This document shows positions 26,132 to 35,569 of a stretch of 64,000 bases of DNA, in pieces. The stretch covers positions 1 through 64,000 of the forward strand of contig JAGWZE010000002.1 in NCBI GenBank assembly GCA_018969015.1. The letters run 5' to 3'. The DNA comes from Alphaproteobacteria bacterium. Lineage in GTDB: Bacteria > Pseudomonadota > Alphaproteobacteria > Caulobacterales > Aquidulcibacteraceae. The notes beneath the pieces were generated by a model. It saw nothing but the letters and a program-made list of their open reading frames with translations, had not been told where the DNA came from and ran no database searches. The stretch's first letter is position 1; every line of letters starts with the position of its first letter. Both the position numbers and the translations under genes were made by a program.

Positions 26132-27244
26132 TCAGGCCGCAGCCGCCGCCCGCGGACCGACATAGCGCGACTGCGGCCGGATCAGGCGGCCGGTCAGGCG
26201 CTGTTCGCGGGCGTGGGCGAGCCATCCGGCCATGCGGCCCGCGGCGAAGACGGCGGTGAAGGCCTCGGGCGGGAAGCCCAACGCTTCGAGCAGGAGCGCG
26301 GTGTAGAACTCGACATTGACGTCGAGCGGGCGATCCGGCTTGCGGCGGCGCAGGATGTCGAGCGCGGCGCGTTCCACGGCCTCGGCAAGGGCGAGGCGGC
26401 CCGCGGCGTCGCCATCCGGGGCGCTGCGCGCGGCGGCGAGGCGCTGGACGGCGGCTTTCAGCGCGTCGGCGCGCGGGTCGCGCACCTTGTAGATGCGGTG
26501 GCCGAAGCCCATCAGCCGATCGCCGTGGTCGAGCGCGGCTTCGATCCAGGCCGCCGCGCGCTCGGGCGCGCCGATGCCGTCCAGCATCTCGATCACCGGC
26601 CCCGGCGCGCCGCCATGCAGCGGGCCTTTGAGCGCCGAGAGTCCTGCGATCGCCGACGAGCCGAGCCCGGCCCAGGTCGACGCGACGACGCGCGCGGCGA
26701 AGGTCGATGCGTTGAGGCCGTGGTCGCTGACGGTCACGAGATAGACATCGAGCGCCGCGGCGGCGTCGGCGCGGTCGCTGCCCGTGAGCATGCGCGCCAT
26801 GTCGGCGGCGTGGCCGAGATCGGCGCGTGGCGCGATCGGCGGCAGGTCGCGGCGCAGGCGCACCAGCGCGGGCGTCATGACCGCAGGGGCGGCGAGCAGG
26901 CTCAGCGCGGTGTCGAGATCGTCGCCGTCGGCGAGGCGAGCGACGAGGGCGCGCAGGGCGTCCATCGGCGGCATCGCGGCGACGCCGCGCGCGGCGGTGG
27001 CGAGCGCGCGATAGGCGTCCACCCGGGCGGCGCCGAGACGGCGGGCAAAGGCGTCGGGCGGGAGGTCGGTGTCGAACAGCCCCTTGAAGAGGCGGGCGGC
27101 GACCGCTTCGAACGGCGCCTTGCCGGCCAGGTCCTCCAGTCGGGCCCCGGCGATGATCAACTCCCCGCGCTGGCCGTCGACGGCGGACAGGCGCGTCTCC
27201 GCCGCGATCACGTCGTCCAAACCGCTCATGCCGTCATGGGCCAT
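26132..27244 (-). CDS. Citrate synthase family protein (catalytic-type)
   Basis: A 370-residue citrate synthase/2-methylcitrate synthase-family enzyme that would condense an acyl-CoA with oxaloacetate. It has VSDHGLNASTFAARVVAST (the catalytic His segment), LKGPLHGGAPGPV (second catalytic His), FGHRIYKVRDPRA and NVEFYTALLLEALG (in place of the Asp/Phe-rich VDFYSG segment), ending GRLIRPQSRYVGP. A perfect AAGGAGG precedes the ATG at 27244. It is divergent from another member of the family that carries a DNA-binding domain. Which acyl-CoA it uses is unknown; it is shorter than hexameric type citrate synthase. Confidence 0.87.
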   Translation of the reverse strand: MAHDGMSGLDDVIAAETRLSAVDGQRGELIIAGARLEDLAGKAPFEAVAARLFKGLFDTDLPPDAFARRLGAARVDAYRALATAARGVAAMPPMDALRALVARLADGDDLDTALSLLAAPAVMTPALVRLRRDLPPIAPRADLGHAADMARMLTGSDRADAAAALDVYLVTVSDHGLNASTFAARVVASTWAGLGSSAIAGLSALKGPLHGGAPGPVIEMLDGIGAPERAAAWIEAALDHGDRLMGFGHRIYKVRDPRADALKAAVQRLAAARSAPDGDAAGRLALAEAVERAALDILRRRKPDRPLDVNVEFYTALLLEALGFPPEAFTAVFAAGRMAGWLAHAREQRLTGRLIRPQSRYVGPRAAAAA

Positions 27245-27302
27245 GGGAGCCTCCTTCTCGAAACGCGCTTGAGGCCACCGCAGATCGGTCGTAACGTAAA
27301 TC

Positions 27303-27319
27303 TTGATCAATATGATCAA
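27303..27319. promoter_or_regulatory. 17 bp palindromic operator candidate between two citrate synthase genes
   Basis: TTGATCA-ATA-TGATCAA is a perfect 7+3+7 inverted repeat in an AT-rich patch (27290-27325) of an otherwise GC-rich region. It begins 59 bases upstream of the 27244 start and ends 12 bases before the ATG of the helix-turn-helix protein, so a factor bound here could control both divergent genes. The neighbouring HTH protein is the obvious candidate. Confidence 0.6.
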
Positions 27320-27330
27320 TGTGAGGACGC

Positions 27331-28488
27331 ATGGCGTGGCTGACGGCGGACGAGGCGATGGCGCGGCTCGGGGTGCGGGCGCAGACGCTCTACGCCTATG
27401 TGAGCCGCGGGCGGCTGGAGGCGCGGCCTGATCCGGCGGACCCGCGGCGCTCGCTCTATGACGCCGACGGCGTGGCGCGGCTGGCGGCCCGGCGCGCGGG
27501 GCCGCGGCGCGCGGCGGAGGTGGCGACGGGCTCGATGGACTGGGGCGAGCCGGTCCTGGCCTCGGCGCTGAGCTGCGTGGCGCACGGGCGTCTCTTCTAT
27601 CGGGGGCGCGACGCCGCGGGGCTGGCCGAGACGGCGAGCCTCGAAGCGGCGGCGGCGTGGTTCTGGAACGCGCCGGAGGCGGGCGCCCCGTCCGAATCGG
27701 CGGCGCGCGACGCGCCGGCGCTTGCGCCGGGCGATACGGCGCGCGCGCGGTTGTTTGCGGTCCTGGCGGCGCGGGCGGGCACGGATCCGTTCGCGCGGGG
27801 GAGGGCGCGCGGCGCGCTCGCGGCCGAGGCGGCGGATCTGCTCGGCCTGATGGCCGACGCAGCCGCGGGCGCGGCCTCTCCCGGCCCGATCCATAAGCGG
27901 CTCGCGGCGGCCTGGGGGCTCGAAGCGGCGCAGGCCGATCTCGTGCGGCGGGCGATGGTTCTTTTGCTGGACCACGAGCTCAACCCGTCGACGTTTGCGG
28001 TGCGGGTGGCGGCCTCGACGGGCGGTTCGCTGGCGGCGGCGGCGCTGGCGGGGCTTTCGGCCTTGTCGGGGCCCCTGCATGGGGCGGCGGTCGAGGGCGT
28101 TGCGGCCTTTCTCGCGGAGGCTCAGCGGCTTGGCCCCGAAGCGGCGGTCCGGGCGCGGCTGGACGAGGGGCGCCGGATCCCCGGATTCGGTCATCCGCTC
28201 TATCCGGGCGGCGACCCGCGGGCGGCCGCGCTGCTGGCGGCGCTCGATACGCCCGCGCCGATCGCGGAGGTTCGCGCCGTGGTGGCGCGGGAGACGGGGG
28301 AGGCGGCGAACATCGATTTCGCGATCGCGGCGATCGCCGCGCAGGCCGGCCTCCCTGCGGACGCGCCGTTCGCCATTTTCGCGGTTGCGCGGGCGGTCGG
28401 CTGGCTGGGCCACGCCATCGAGCAGATCGAGACCGGGCGGCTCATCCGGCCGCGCGCCCGCTATGTCGGGCCGCCGCTGGAGGCCTGA
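27331..28488 (+). CDS. Helix-turn-helix-citrate synthase fusion protein
   Basis: A 385-residue protein joining an N-terminal MerR/excisionase-like winged helix (residues about 1-55: WLTADEAMARLGVRAQTLYAYVSRGRLEARPDP in part, with LYDADGVARL) to a citrate synthase-like domain. The synthase part keeps DHELNPSTFAVRVAAST, LSGPLHGAAVEGV, IPGFGHPLYPGGDPRA and IDFAIAAIA, with the C-terminal GRLIRPRARYVGPP shared with the neighbour. Central and terminal His are present, so catalysis is possible, but the fusion suggests a regulator that senses a CoA ester or oxaloacetate. It is divergent from a full-length family member 86 bases away. Confidence 0.85.
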   Translation: MAWLTADEAMARLGVRAQTLYAYVSRGRLEARPDPADPRRSLYDADGVARLAARRAGPRRAAEVATGSMDWGEPVLASALSCVAHGRLFYRGRDAAGLAETASLEAAAAWFWNAPEAGAPSESAARDAPALAPGDTARARLFAVLAARAGTDPFARGRARGALAAEAADLLGLMADAAAGAASPGPIHKRLAAAWGLEAAQADLVRRAMVLLLDHELNPSTFAVRVAASTGGSLAAAALAGLSALSGPLHGAAVEGVAAFLAEAQRLGPEAAVRARLDEGRRIPGFGHPLYPGGDPRAAALLAALDTPAPIAEVRAVVARETGEAANIDFAIAAIAAQAGLPADAPFAIFAVARAVGWLGHAIEQIETGRLIRPRARYVGPPLEA

Positions 28489-28687
28489 CGGCCAAAGCGC
28501 GAACGTGGCCGCCGCGCCGCGCTCCGGGGCCGAGTTCGCCCGCGGATCGGGCGGGCCTTGACCTCGCGCGCGCAAGTGATAACAGGCGCGACTTTCCGCA
28601 GGCAGCGCAGGGGATCGCGATCGTCGCGAGCCATCGTGCGCACAACATCAATGGCCCTTCCGAACGAAGGCCCGAACGAGGACGACG
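28489..28687. promoter_or_regulatory. tuf upstream region
   Basis: 199 bases without a gene. TTGACC at 28558-28563 and GATAAC at 28578-28583 look like promoter boxes but are separated by only 14 bases, so the assignment is weak. GAGGA-type purines (28674-28684, CGAGGACGACG) precede the tuf ATG. A near-palindrome CCTTCCGAACGAAGGCC lies in the leader and could be a small hairpin. Confidence 0.3.
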
Positions 28688-29878
<1,191 letters not shown>

Positions 29879-29903
29879 TCTGATCCGGAAACGGATGAGG
29901 AAG

Positions 29904-29939
29904 AGGCCCGGGGGGATGCTCCCGGGCCTTTTGCTTTTC
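29904..29939 (+). terminator. Rho-independent terminator of tuf
   Basis: AGGCCCGGG (29904-29912), an 8-base loop and CCCGGGCCT (29921-29929) form a perfect 9 bp stem, followed by TTTGCTTTT, a broken U-tract. It lies 25 bases after the tuf stop. Confidence 0.88.
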
Positions 29940-29944
29940 GGCGC

Positions 29945-30040
29945 CGTCATCCTCGGCGCGCCGCAGGCGTGGCGGGGATCCAGCGACGCCGCATGGCCCC
30001 TGGATCCCCGGCTCGCGCGGGGCGCGAGCCGAGGATGACG
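29945..30040. repeat. 96 bp nested palindrome, CGTCATCCTCGG ends
   Basis: Terminal inverted repeats CGTCATCCTCGG (29945-29956) and CCGAGGATGACG (30029-30040) are perfect, as is an internal pair GGGGATCCA (29974-29982)/TGGATCCCC (30001-30009). It follows the tuf terminator and precedes the ion channel. Same family as 25990-26113 and 57055-57146. Confidence 0.85.
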
Positions 30041-30163
30041 CTGGGGGGAGGTGGGGGGCGCGCGGCGGACGCCGCCGGGTTTGCATCGGCGCGGCGGTTT
30101 ATTTACCGTCCCGACCGCGCGGTTTTCGGGGATGGAGACGGCGTCATCGGGGGAGAGAGCAGC

Positions 30164-31051
30164 ATGGCGAGCATGGCGCAGAGCGTCGGGGCCGCGGAAA
30201 CGCCGCGCAAAGGCGGCATCCGGTTCCTGCAGGTGATCACCGAGAGCTGGCTGTTCAAGAACTTCATCCTGCTCTGCATCATCATCAACGCCATCGCGCT
30301 CGGCGTCGATGCGCATTTCGGCGAGTCCAACCCCTGGCACTACATCATCGAAGAGCTCGATACGGTTTTCCTCGCGATCTTCACCGCGGAGCTGCTGCTG
30401 GAGTTCCTCGCGCAGGGGCCGCGGCGTTATGTGCGCGATGGCTGGAACCTGTTCGACTGCGTGATCGTCGGCGTGTGCTACGTGTCGATGGCGCCGGCGA
30501 TTTCGGCCCTGCGGACGTTGCGGGTCCTGCGGGTGCTGCGCCTGGTCTCGAACGTGCCGCAGATGCGCCGCGTCGTGGAGGCGCTGATCGGCGCGACGCC
30601 GGGCATCCTCGCGACGACGATGGTCATGGCGGTCGTCTTCTATATCGGCTCGGTGATGGCGACGACGCTGTTCGGCCAGCACTTTCCCAACGAGTTCGGC
30701 GATCTCGGCAAATCGTCGCTCAAGCTGTTCCAGCTGACACTGTTCGACGACTGGGGCGCAACGGTCGCCGAGCTGAACGGCGTGTATCCGTGGGCGTGGG
30801 TCTTCATTCTCGGCTTCACGATCCTCTCGGCCTTCGCCGTGCTCAACCTCTTCATCGGCGTCATCGTCGACGCCGTGCAGGAGACGCGCACCAACGAACA
30901 GACCGCGGCGATCAAGAAGGAAGTCGACGAGATCGACGTCAGCGTCGAGGAGCTCTCGGAAGCGCAGTCCGAAGCCAATCAGGAGCTGCGGGTGATCCTG
31001 AAAGAGCTCAAGACGATGCGCGCCGAACTCGCGGCGATGCGCGGGCGCTAG
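30164..31051 (+). CDS. Voltage-gated ion channel, NaChBac/NavBac-like single-domain subunit
   Basis: A 295-residue six-helix channel subunit that would assemble as a tetramer. Segments in order: S1 FKNFILLCIIINAIALGVDA, S2 IIEELDTVFLAIFTAELLLEFL, S3 WNLFDCVIVGVCYVSM, S4 ALRTLRVLRVLRLV (Arg every third residue), S5, pore helix, and S6 WVFILGFTILSAFAVLN with the conserved Asn, then a C-terminal coiled coil (VEELSEAQSEANQELRVILKELKTMRAELAAMR). The selectivity filter reads LTLFDDWGA, with D195 and D196 where NavBac channels have Glu-Ser (TLESW). The double Asp resembles the calcium-selective CavAb filter. ATG 30164 chosen because it gives a normal cytoplasmic N terminus; a hairpin at 31068 follows. 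Confidence 0.87.
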   Translation: MASMAQSVGAAETPRKGGIRFLQVITESWLFKNFILLCIIINAIALGVDAHFGESNPWHYIIEELDTVFLAIFTAELLLEFLAQGPRRYVRDGWNLFDCVIVGVCYVSMAPAISALRTLRVLRVLRLVSNVPQMRRVVEALIGATPGILATTMVMAVVFYIGSVMATTLFGQHFPNEFGDLGKSSLKLFQLTLFDDWGATVAELNGVYPWAWVFILGFTILSAFAVLNLFIGVIVDAVQETRTNEQTAAIKKEVDEIDVSVEELSEAQSEANQELRVILKELKTMRAELAAMRGR

Positions 31052-31067
31052 GCGCGGGGGGCGCGAG

Positions 31068-31101
31068 ATCCCGGACGGGCGCGTGCTGCGCCGTCCGGGA
31101 T
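31068..31101. repeat. Hairpin ATCCCGGACGG/CCGTCCGGGAT
   Basis: A perfect 11 bp stem with a 12-base loop (31079-31090), followed by GACGCGAC, so its GGGATGAC end matches the dispersed palindrome family in decayed form. It separates the convergent channel and fasciclin genes and may act as a bidirectional terminator; no T-run is present on either side. Confidence 0.55.
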
Positions 31102-31114
31102 GACGCGACAGCGA

Positions 31115-31648
31115 TCAGCGCTTCGGCAGCAGCACGCGATCGATGACGTGAATGACGCCGTTGTCGGCGCCGACATCGGCGGTGATGACGCGCGCGTTGT
31201 CGACGCTGACGCCCTGGCGACCATCGACCGACACGCTCTGGCCCTGCAGCGTCTTGGCGTGGGTGACCTTGCCGGCGAGATCCTTCGCGGCGATGCGGCC
31301 TGGCACGACGTGGTAGGTCAGCACCTTCACCAGTTCGGCCTTGTTCTCCGGCTTCAGCAGGGTGTCGACCGTGCCCGGCGGCAGAGCGGCGAAGGCGGCG
31401 TCGGTGGGCGCGAAGACGGTGAAGGGGCCGTCGGCCTTGAGCGCGTCGACGAGGCCGGCCGCCTGCAGCGCGGCGGCGAGCGTCTTGAACGACCCGGCGC
31501 CAACGGCGACGTCGACGATGTCGCCGCGGCTCGACGGCGCGGCGGCCGAGGCTGCCGCGTGCTTGGCCGCGCGCGGCGGTTCATGCGCGCCGGCCGGGCC
31601 GGCGACGAGGGCGAGGGCCGACAGGGCAAGAAGGGTCGAGCGGATCAT
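31115..31648 (-). CDS. Secreted fasciclin (FAS1) domain protein
   Basis: A 177-residue exported protein. An N-terminal signal peptide ([21 protein letters not shown], cleavage about residue 21) is followed by a short Ala/Pro-rich linker and one FAS1 domain from about residue 42: [37 protein letters not shown] (the conserved FAPTDxAF motif near 78-86), TYHVVPG and the C-terminal [16 protein letters not shown]1 domains mediate cell adhesion and envelope interactions. A GGAGAT ribosome binding site lies upstream of the ATG, and an imperfect 10 bp inverted repeat at 31666-31693 sits at the promoter position. Confidence 0.9.
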   Translation of the reverse strand: MIRSTLLALSALALVAGPAGAHEPPRAAKHAAASAAAPSSRGDIVDVAVGAGSFKTLAAALQAAGLVDALKADGPFTVFAPTDAAFAALPPGTVDTLLKPENKAELVKVLTYHVVPGRIAAKDLAGKVTHAKTLQGQSVSVDGRQGVSVDNARVITADVGADNGVIHVIDRVLLPKR

Positions 31649-31665
31649 GGGACATCTCCAGACGC

Positions 31666-31693
31666 ATTCTGTATCTCGAATGCGATAGAGAAT
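31666..31693. promoter_or_regulatory. Inverted repeat upstream of the fasciclin gene
   Basis: ATTCTGTATC (31666-31675) and GATAGAGAAT (31684-31693) are complementary at 9 of 10 positions around an 8-base centre. The site is 18 bases upstream of the fasciclin ATG (start at 31648) and could be a regulator binding site overlapping the promoter. No characterised consensus was matched. Confidence 0.35.
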
Positions 31694-31783
31694 ACGGCTG
31701 GCGTTCGGCGCTGGATCGGCGCATGACGAAACATTCATGCGGGCGCCCACAAGCTGCCGCGCTCGCCGAGGTATGATCCTGCG

Positions 31784-32482
31784 ATGTCTGTGTGGTCGAA
31801 AATCGTCGAGGCCGCGGCGCGGGCCTTCGAGCCGGAGGCCGAGCCCTTGGCCCCGATGGGCGAGTGCGCGCCGGATCCCGGCGACGTCGGCTTCACGGCC
31901 GCCGTCATCGGGCTTGCGGCCAAGATGGCGCGCGTCGACGGGACCGTGAGCGAGTCCGAGGTCGAGGCGGCGGCCCAGGTGTTCCGGCCGCCCCCGGGGG
32001 AGGAGGCCGCGTTCCGGCGCGCCTTCGCGATCGCCAAGCAGAGCGTGCACGGCTACGACTCCTACGCCCGGCGGATCGGCAAGCGCTATCGCGCCCGGCC
32101 GTGCCTGCTCGAAGACGTGCTGGACGGTCTGTTCCACATCGCCGCCGCGGACGGCCGGATCACGGGCCAGGAACTGGCCTATCTGGAATCCGTGGCCGAA
32201 CATCTCGGCATCACGCCGATGGAGTTCCGCCGCATCAAGGCGACCAATCTCGGCCCGGACATGGGCGACCCCTACGCGGTGCTCGGGCTTCTCCCGGGCG
32301 CGACGCCGGACGAGGTGCGCCACGCCTGGCGCCGGCTGGCGGCCGAGAACCACCCCGATCGCATGGCGTCGCGCGGCGCGCCTGCCGAATTCGTGCGCAT
32401 CGCCGAGATCAAGACCGCCGCAATCAACGCCGCCTACGCCCAAATCCGCGCGGAAGCGCCGCAGCCTGCGATGGCGGATTGA
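31784..32482 (+). CDS. TerB-DnaJ domain protein (DjlA-like, soluble)
   Basis: A 232-residue protein with an N-terminal TerB-like helical domain (residues about 30-150: [25 protein letters not shown] and [22 protein letters not shown], the two repeated Asp-rich helical motifs) and a C-terminal J domain (about 165-220: [23 protein letters not shown] and NHPDRM, the HPD motif). This is the arrangement of DjlA without its N-terminal membrane anchor. It would stimulate DnaK; the TerB part may bind a metal or membrane. The ATG at 31784 has no clear Shine-Dalgarno. Transcribed divergently from the fasciclin gene. Confidence 0.85.
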   Translation: MSVWSKIVEAAARAFEPEAEPLAPMGECAPDPGDVGFTAAVIGLAAKMARVDGTVSESEVEAAAQVFRPPPGEEAAFRRAFAIAKQSVHGYDSYARRIGKRYRARPCLLEDVLDGLFHIAAADGRITGQELAYLESVAEHLGITPMEFRRIKATNLGPDMGDPYAVLGLLPGATPDEVRHAWRRLAAENHPDRMASRGAPAEFVRIAEIKTAAINAAYAQIRAEAPQPAMAD

Positions 32483-32577
32483 CGCGCCCGCCCGCCGCAC
32501 CAACATCGAGGTACGGCGTTCGGGATCTGTAGGCAGCGATGTCAGGTGATGGACGCCTTTCGGGCAGGAGGCCTGGG

Positions 32578-32874
32578 ATGAGTGCAGACGCATCGAAGTC
32601 CGGTAGCGCGTTGCCAGCGGCCCATGGCCCGGCCACCAGCGCTCGCCCTGCGGGCGGCTCTTCGGTCCTGCGTCTCCTGGTGACGGGCGTCGCCGCCTTG
32701 GTGGGGCTGGCCGCATTCGTGTTCGTCGCCGCTGCCGCCCTGGCCGTGGCGCTTGTCGGCGCAGTCGTCGCTGCGATCGCCCTGATCGGGCGCAGCTCGC
32801 GCCGCACGTCCACGCCGGGCCTGCTCGAAGGCCGTCGCACCGCCGACGGCTGGACCGTCGAGCCCGCACGCTAG
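32578..32874 (+). CDS. Small membrane protein, function unknown
   Basis: A 98-residue protein with one or two hydrophobic segments ([38 protein letters not shown], residues about 31-70), a Ser/Pro/Ala-rich N terminus and a basic region ([11 protein letters not shown]) after it. ATG 32578 is chosen over one at 32539 because a perfect AGGAGG is six bases before it. No homology recognised. It lies between TerB-DnaJ and the EamA gene in the same direction. Confidence 0.65.
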   Translation: MSADASKSGSALPAAHGPATSARPAGGSSVLRLLVTGVAALVGLAAFVFVAAAALAVALVGAVVAAIALIGRSSRRTSTPGLLEGRRTADGWTVEPAR

Positions 32875-32925
32875 AGCGACGCGGCTTTTCCATCCGCGCC
32901 AGGGCTGCTTTAGTGGCGCGGCAGG

Positions 32926-33816
32926 ATGCGTCTCTCCGATTTCCTTTTGCTTTCCCTGATCTGTCTGGTGTGGGGGCTCAACCTCGTCGCGACGCGATGG
33001 GTGGTCGCCGACGTGCCGCCGCTCGCCTATGCGTTCCTGCGCTTCGCGCTGATCGCCGTCGTGCTCGCGCCGTTCCTGTTTCCGGCGCCGCGCAATCTGG
33101 GGCTCGTGGCGCTCGTCGGCCTGTGCATCGGCGGGTTGAATTTCGCGTTTCTTTTCATCGCGCTGAAGAACGGTACGGCGTCCTCGGTGGCGATTGCGGG
33201 CCAGCTCGGGCTGCCGTTCTCCACGATCCTGTCGATGGCGTTTCTGGGTGAGACGGTCGGATGGCGCCGCGGGCTCGGCATGGGGCTCGCCTTCGCGGGC
33301 GTGGTGCTGATCGCCTATGATCCCAACACGTTCGGGCTTTCGCTCGGGGTGGCGTTCGCGGTGCTCGCGGCGCTCGTCGGCTCCGTCGGCGGCATCATCA
33401 TGAAGCGCATGGAGCCGATCGGGCCCTTCCAGCTGCAGGCCTGGGTGGCGATGGTGTCGTGGCCGATCCTGCTGCCGCTGACGCTGGCGACGGAGACGGG
33501 GCAGATCGCGGCCGTGCAGGCGGGCGGCTGGGGCTTCCTCGCGGCGCTGGCGTTCTCGGTCTTTGCCGTGTCGATCTTCGGCCACGGGATGTTCTACGAG
33601 ATCGTCAAGAAGTACGAGGTGACGCTCGTCTCGCCGCTGACGCTGATGACGCCGGTGTGGGCCGTCGTGTTCGGCGTGCTGCTGCTGCACGAAACGCTGA
33701 CGCCCCAACTCGCCGGCGGCGCGGCGCTCGCGCTCACCGGCGTGGGCATGATCGCCGCGCGCCCGAACGCGGCGCTGCGCAAACTCTCCGCGTTGTTCCG
33801 GGAGTGGACCTCGTGA
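32926..33816 (+). CDS. EamA-family (DMT superfamily) transporter
   Basis: A 296-residue integral membrane protein with ten hydrophobic segments forming two EamA repeats. It opens [26 protein letters not shown] (residue 16 Trp-Gly in the VWGxN motif) and has the inter-repeat loop [21 protein letters not shown]-like ([20 protein letters not shown]). Family members export or import small metabolites such as amino acids, nucleotide sugars or drugs; substrate not predictable. Its stop TGA overlaps the GTG of the amidase gene (GTGA). Confidence 0.85.
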   Translation: MRLSDFLLLSLICLVWGLNLVATRWVVADVPPLAYAFLRFALIAVVLAPFLFPAPRNLGLVALVGLCIGGLNFAFLFIALKNGTASSVAIAGQLGLPFSTILSMAFLGETVGWRRGLGMGLAFAGVVLIAYDPNTFGLSLGVAFAVLAALVGSVGGIIMKRMEPIGPFQLQAWVAMVSWPILLPLTLATETGQIAAVQAGGWGFLAALAFSVFAVSIFGHGMFYEIVKKYEVTLVSPLTLMTPVWAVVFGVLLLHETLTPQLAGGAALALTGVGMIAARPNAALRKLSALFREWTS

Positions 33817-34631
33817 CGCCGCCCGCCCTCACGCTCCTCGAGCGCCCGTCGCCGAACTTCGACGCGCGAACGCGACCGGTCGATCTCGTGGTGCTGCACT
33901 ATACCGGCATGCAGGACGCCGAGACGGCGCTGGCGCGTCTCACGGACCCGGCGCCGAAAGCCGGCCGCTATCCGGGGCCGTGGCAGCCGGCCGAGACGCC
34001 GCCGGACCAGGACCTGGGGCGCGTGTCGGCGCACTATGTGGTGGCGGAGGACGGCCGCGTGTTCCGCCTCGTCGACGAGGCGCAGCGCGCCTGGCACGCC
34101 GGCGTGGCGCGCTGGGACGGTGAGAGCGACGTGAACGCCCGCTCGATCGGGATCGAGATCGTCAATGGCGGGCACGATTTCGGATTGCCGCCTTTCGCGG
34201 ACGCCCAGATCGCCGCGGTCGAGGCGCTGCTTGCGGACATTCTCGGGCGGCATCGGCTCGGGCCGCATCGGGTCGTGGGACATTCCGACGTTGCGCCCGA
34301 GCGCAAGCTCGATCCGGGCGAGCATTTTCCCTGGGCGCGTCTGGCGGCGCGGGGGCTTGCCTTGTGGCCGCTGAGCCGGCCCGCAGAGGGCGGCGCGGTG
34401 GTGACGCAAGGCGATGTCGTCGTCGCGGTCCAGGAGGCGCTCTGCGCCTTCGGCTACGGCGCGCCGGTGACGGGCGAAGTCGACGCAGCGACGCAGGCCG
34501 TCCTCGCGGCCTTCCAGCGCCGCTTTCGCACCCGGCGGATCGACGGGCGCCTTGACGAGGAGACAGCGGCGATCCTCGCCGATGTCGGCGCGCAGGCCGC
34601 GACGCTCCGAATCGCGCGCCTGCGTTCGTAA
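33813..34631 (+). CDS. N-acetylmuramoyl-L-alanine amidase (AmpD family) with peptidoglycan-binding domain
   Basis: A 272-residue amidase_2 enzyme that cuts the amide between muramic acid and the stem peptide. Zn ligands are expected at LHYTG (His about residue 27) and VVGHSDVAPERKLDPG (His and Asp near 154 and 160-164). Residues 195-265 form a peptidoglycan-binding_1 domain (DVVVAVQEALCAFGYGAPVTGEVDAATQAVLAAFQRRF in part). No signal peptide, so it is more like cytoplasmic AmpD (recycling) than an exported lysin. The GTG at 33813 overlaps the EamA stop. Confidence 0.88.
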   Translation: MTPPALTLLERPSPNFDARTRPVDLVVLHYTGMQDAETALARLTDPAPKAGRYPGPWQPAETPPDQDLGRVSAHYVVAEDGRVFRLVDEAQRAWHAGVARWDGESDVNARSIGIEIVNGGHDFGLPPFADAQIAAVEALLADILGRHRLGPHRVVGHSDVAPERKLDPGEHFPWARLAARGLALWPLSRPAEGGAVVTQGDVVVAVQEALCAFGYGAPVTGEVDAATQAVLAAFQRRFRTRRIDGRLDEETAAILADVGAQAATLRIARLRS

Positions 34632-34654
34632 AGGCGCGCGTCAGCCGCGACGGA

Positions 34655-35569
34655 TCACGCCCGATCCGATGCGGCGCCCGCGGGCTCGACGACGCGGCGC
34701 AGGTGGTCGAGCTTCTCCGGATTGCGCACGAGGTATATGGCGCTGATGTGTGCGCCGTCGGTCTCGAACAGAAGCGTCTGGTCGAGGCGGTCGTCGAAAA
34801 ACGTGGCGAGCCCGGTCGCGCCGTTGATGTCGAGTGGCCGCAGTTCCAAACCGGGGCCGACATTCTTGCGGGCGAGCCCGAGAAACAGGCGCGCTACGCG
34901 ATCTGCGCCGCGGATCGGATTGAGCGCTGCGCGGGCGTGTCCGCCGCCGTCCGAGATTGCAACCACGTCCTCACGCAGCAGCGTTTTCAACCGGTCGAGG
35001 TCGCCACTGGCGACCGCGCCCAGGAACGCGCCGACGAGCCGTTGATGGGCTGGCGCGTCGACGGTCTTGCGCCGCCCCGCGCGCACGGCTTTGCGGGCGC
35101 GGGACGCCAGCTGCCGGCTGTTCGCCTCGCTGACGTCGAGCACGCTGGCAATCTCGGTGAACGGCAGATCGAACACGTCGTGCAGCAGGAAGGCGGCGCG
35201 CTCGGCCGGGGAAAGAGTCTCCAGCGCCAGGAGCAGGCCAAACGAGAGATCGTCGCCGAGCTCGGTCATGAGATCCGGGCGAAGCGAATCGTCGTCGATG
35301 ATGGGCTCCGGCAGCCACGGTCCGACATAGCTCTCCCGCTTGAGGCGCGCGGCCTTCAACCGATCGAGGCAGAGGCGCGTGACGATGCGCGTCAGGAAGG
35401 CGCGCGGGTTCTCCACCGTGTCGCCATCGACGCCAGCCCAGCGCAGCCATGCATCCTGCGCCACGTCCTCCGCTTCGCTGCGCGAGCCGAGCATCCGGTA
35501 GGCGAGGCCAAGGAGATGCGGGCGCAAAGCGACGAAGGCGGAAAGATCAGGCGGCTTTGGACGCGACAT
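34655..35569 (-). CDS. ECF41-family RNA polymerase sigma factor
   Basis: A 304-residue extracytoplasmic-function sigma factor with an extra C-terminal SnoaL-like domain. Region 2 begins RPHLLGLAYRMLGSRSEAEDVAQDAWLRW; sigma 4 is LSPAERAAFLLHDVFDLPFTEIASVLDVSEANSRQLASRARK. The three ECF41 landmarks are WLPEP (residues 85-89), DGGG (207-210) and NPEKL near the C terminus (283-287). In ECF41 the C-terminal domain, not an anti-sigma factor, controls activity, and a carboxymuconolactone-decarboxylase-family gene is co-encoded; that partner is the next gene. ATG 35569 preferred over an upstream ATG 35596. Confidence 0.92.
   Translation of the reverse strand: MSRPKPPDLSAFVALRPHLLGLAYRMLGSRSEAEDVAQDAWLRWAGVDGDTVENPRAFLTRIVTRLCLDRLKAARLKRESYVGPWLPEPIIDDDSLRPDLMTELGDDLSFGLLLALETLSPAERAAFLLHDVFDLPFTEIASVLDVSEANSRQLASRARKAVRAGRRKTVDAPAHQRLVGAFLGAVASGDLDRLKTLLREDVVAISDGGGHARAALNPIRGADRVARLFLGLARKNVGPGLELRPLDINGATGLATFFDDRLDQTLLFETDGAHISAIYLVRNPEKLDHLRRVVEPAGAASDRA

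Noticed and set aside
31068-31101. Rho-independent terminator between channel and fasciclin genes
   Set aside because: The stem is perfect, but no run of T follows on either strand, so it is recorded as a repeat only.
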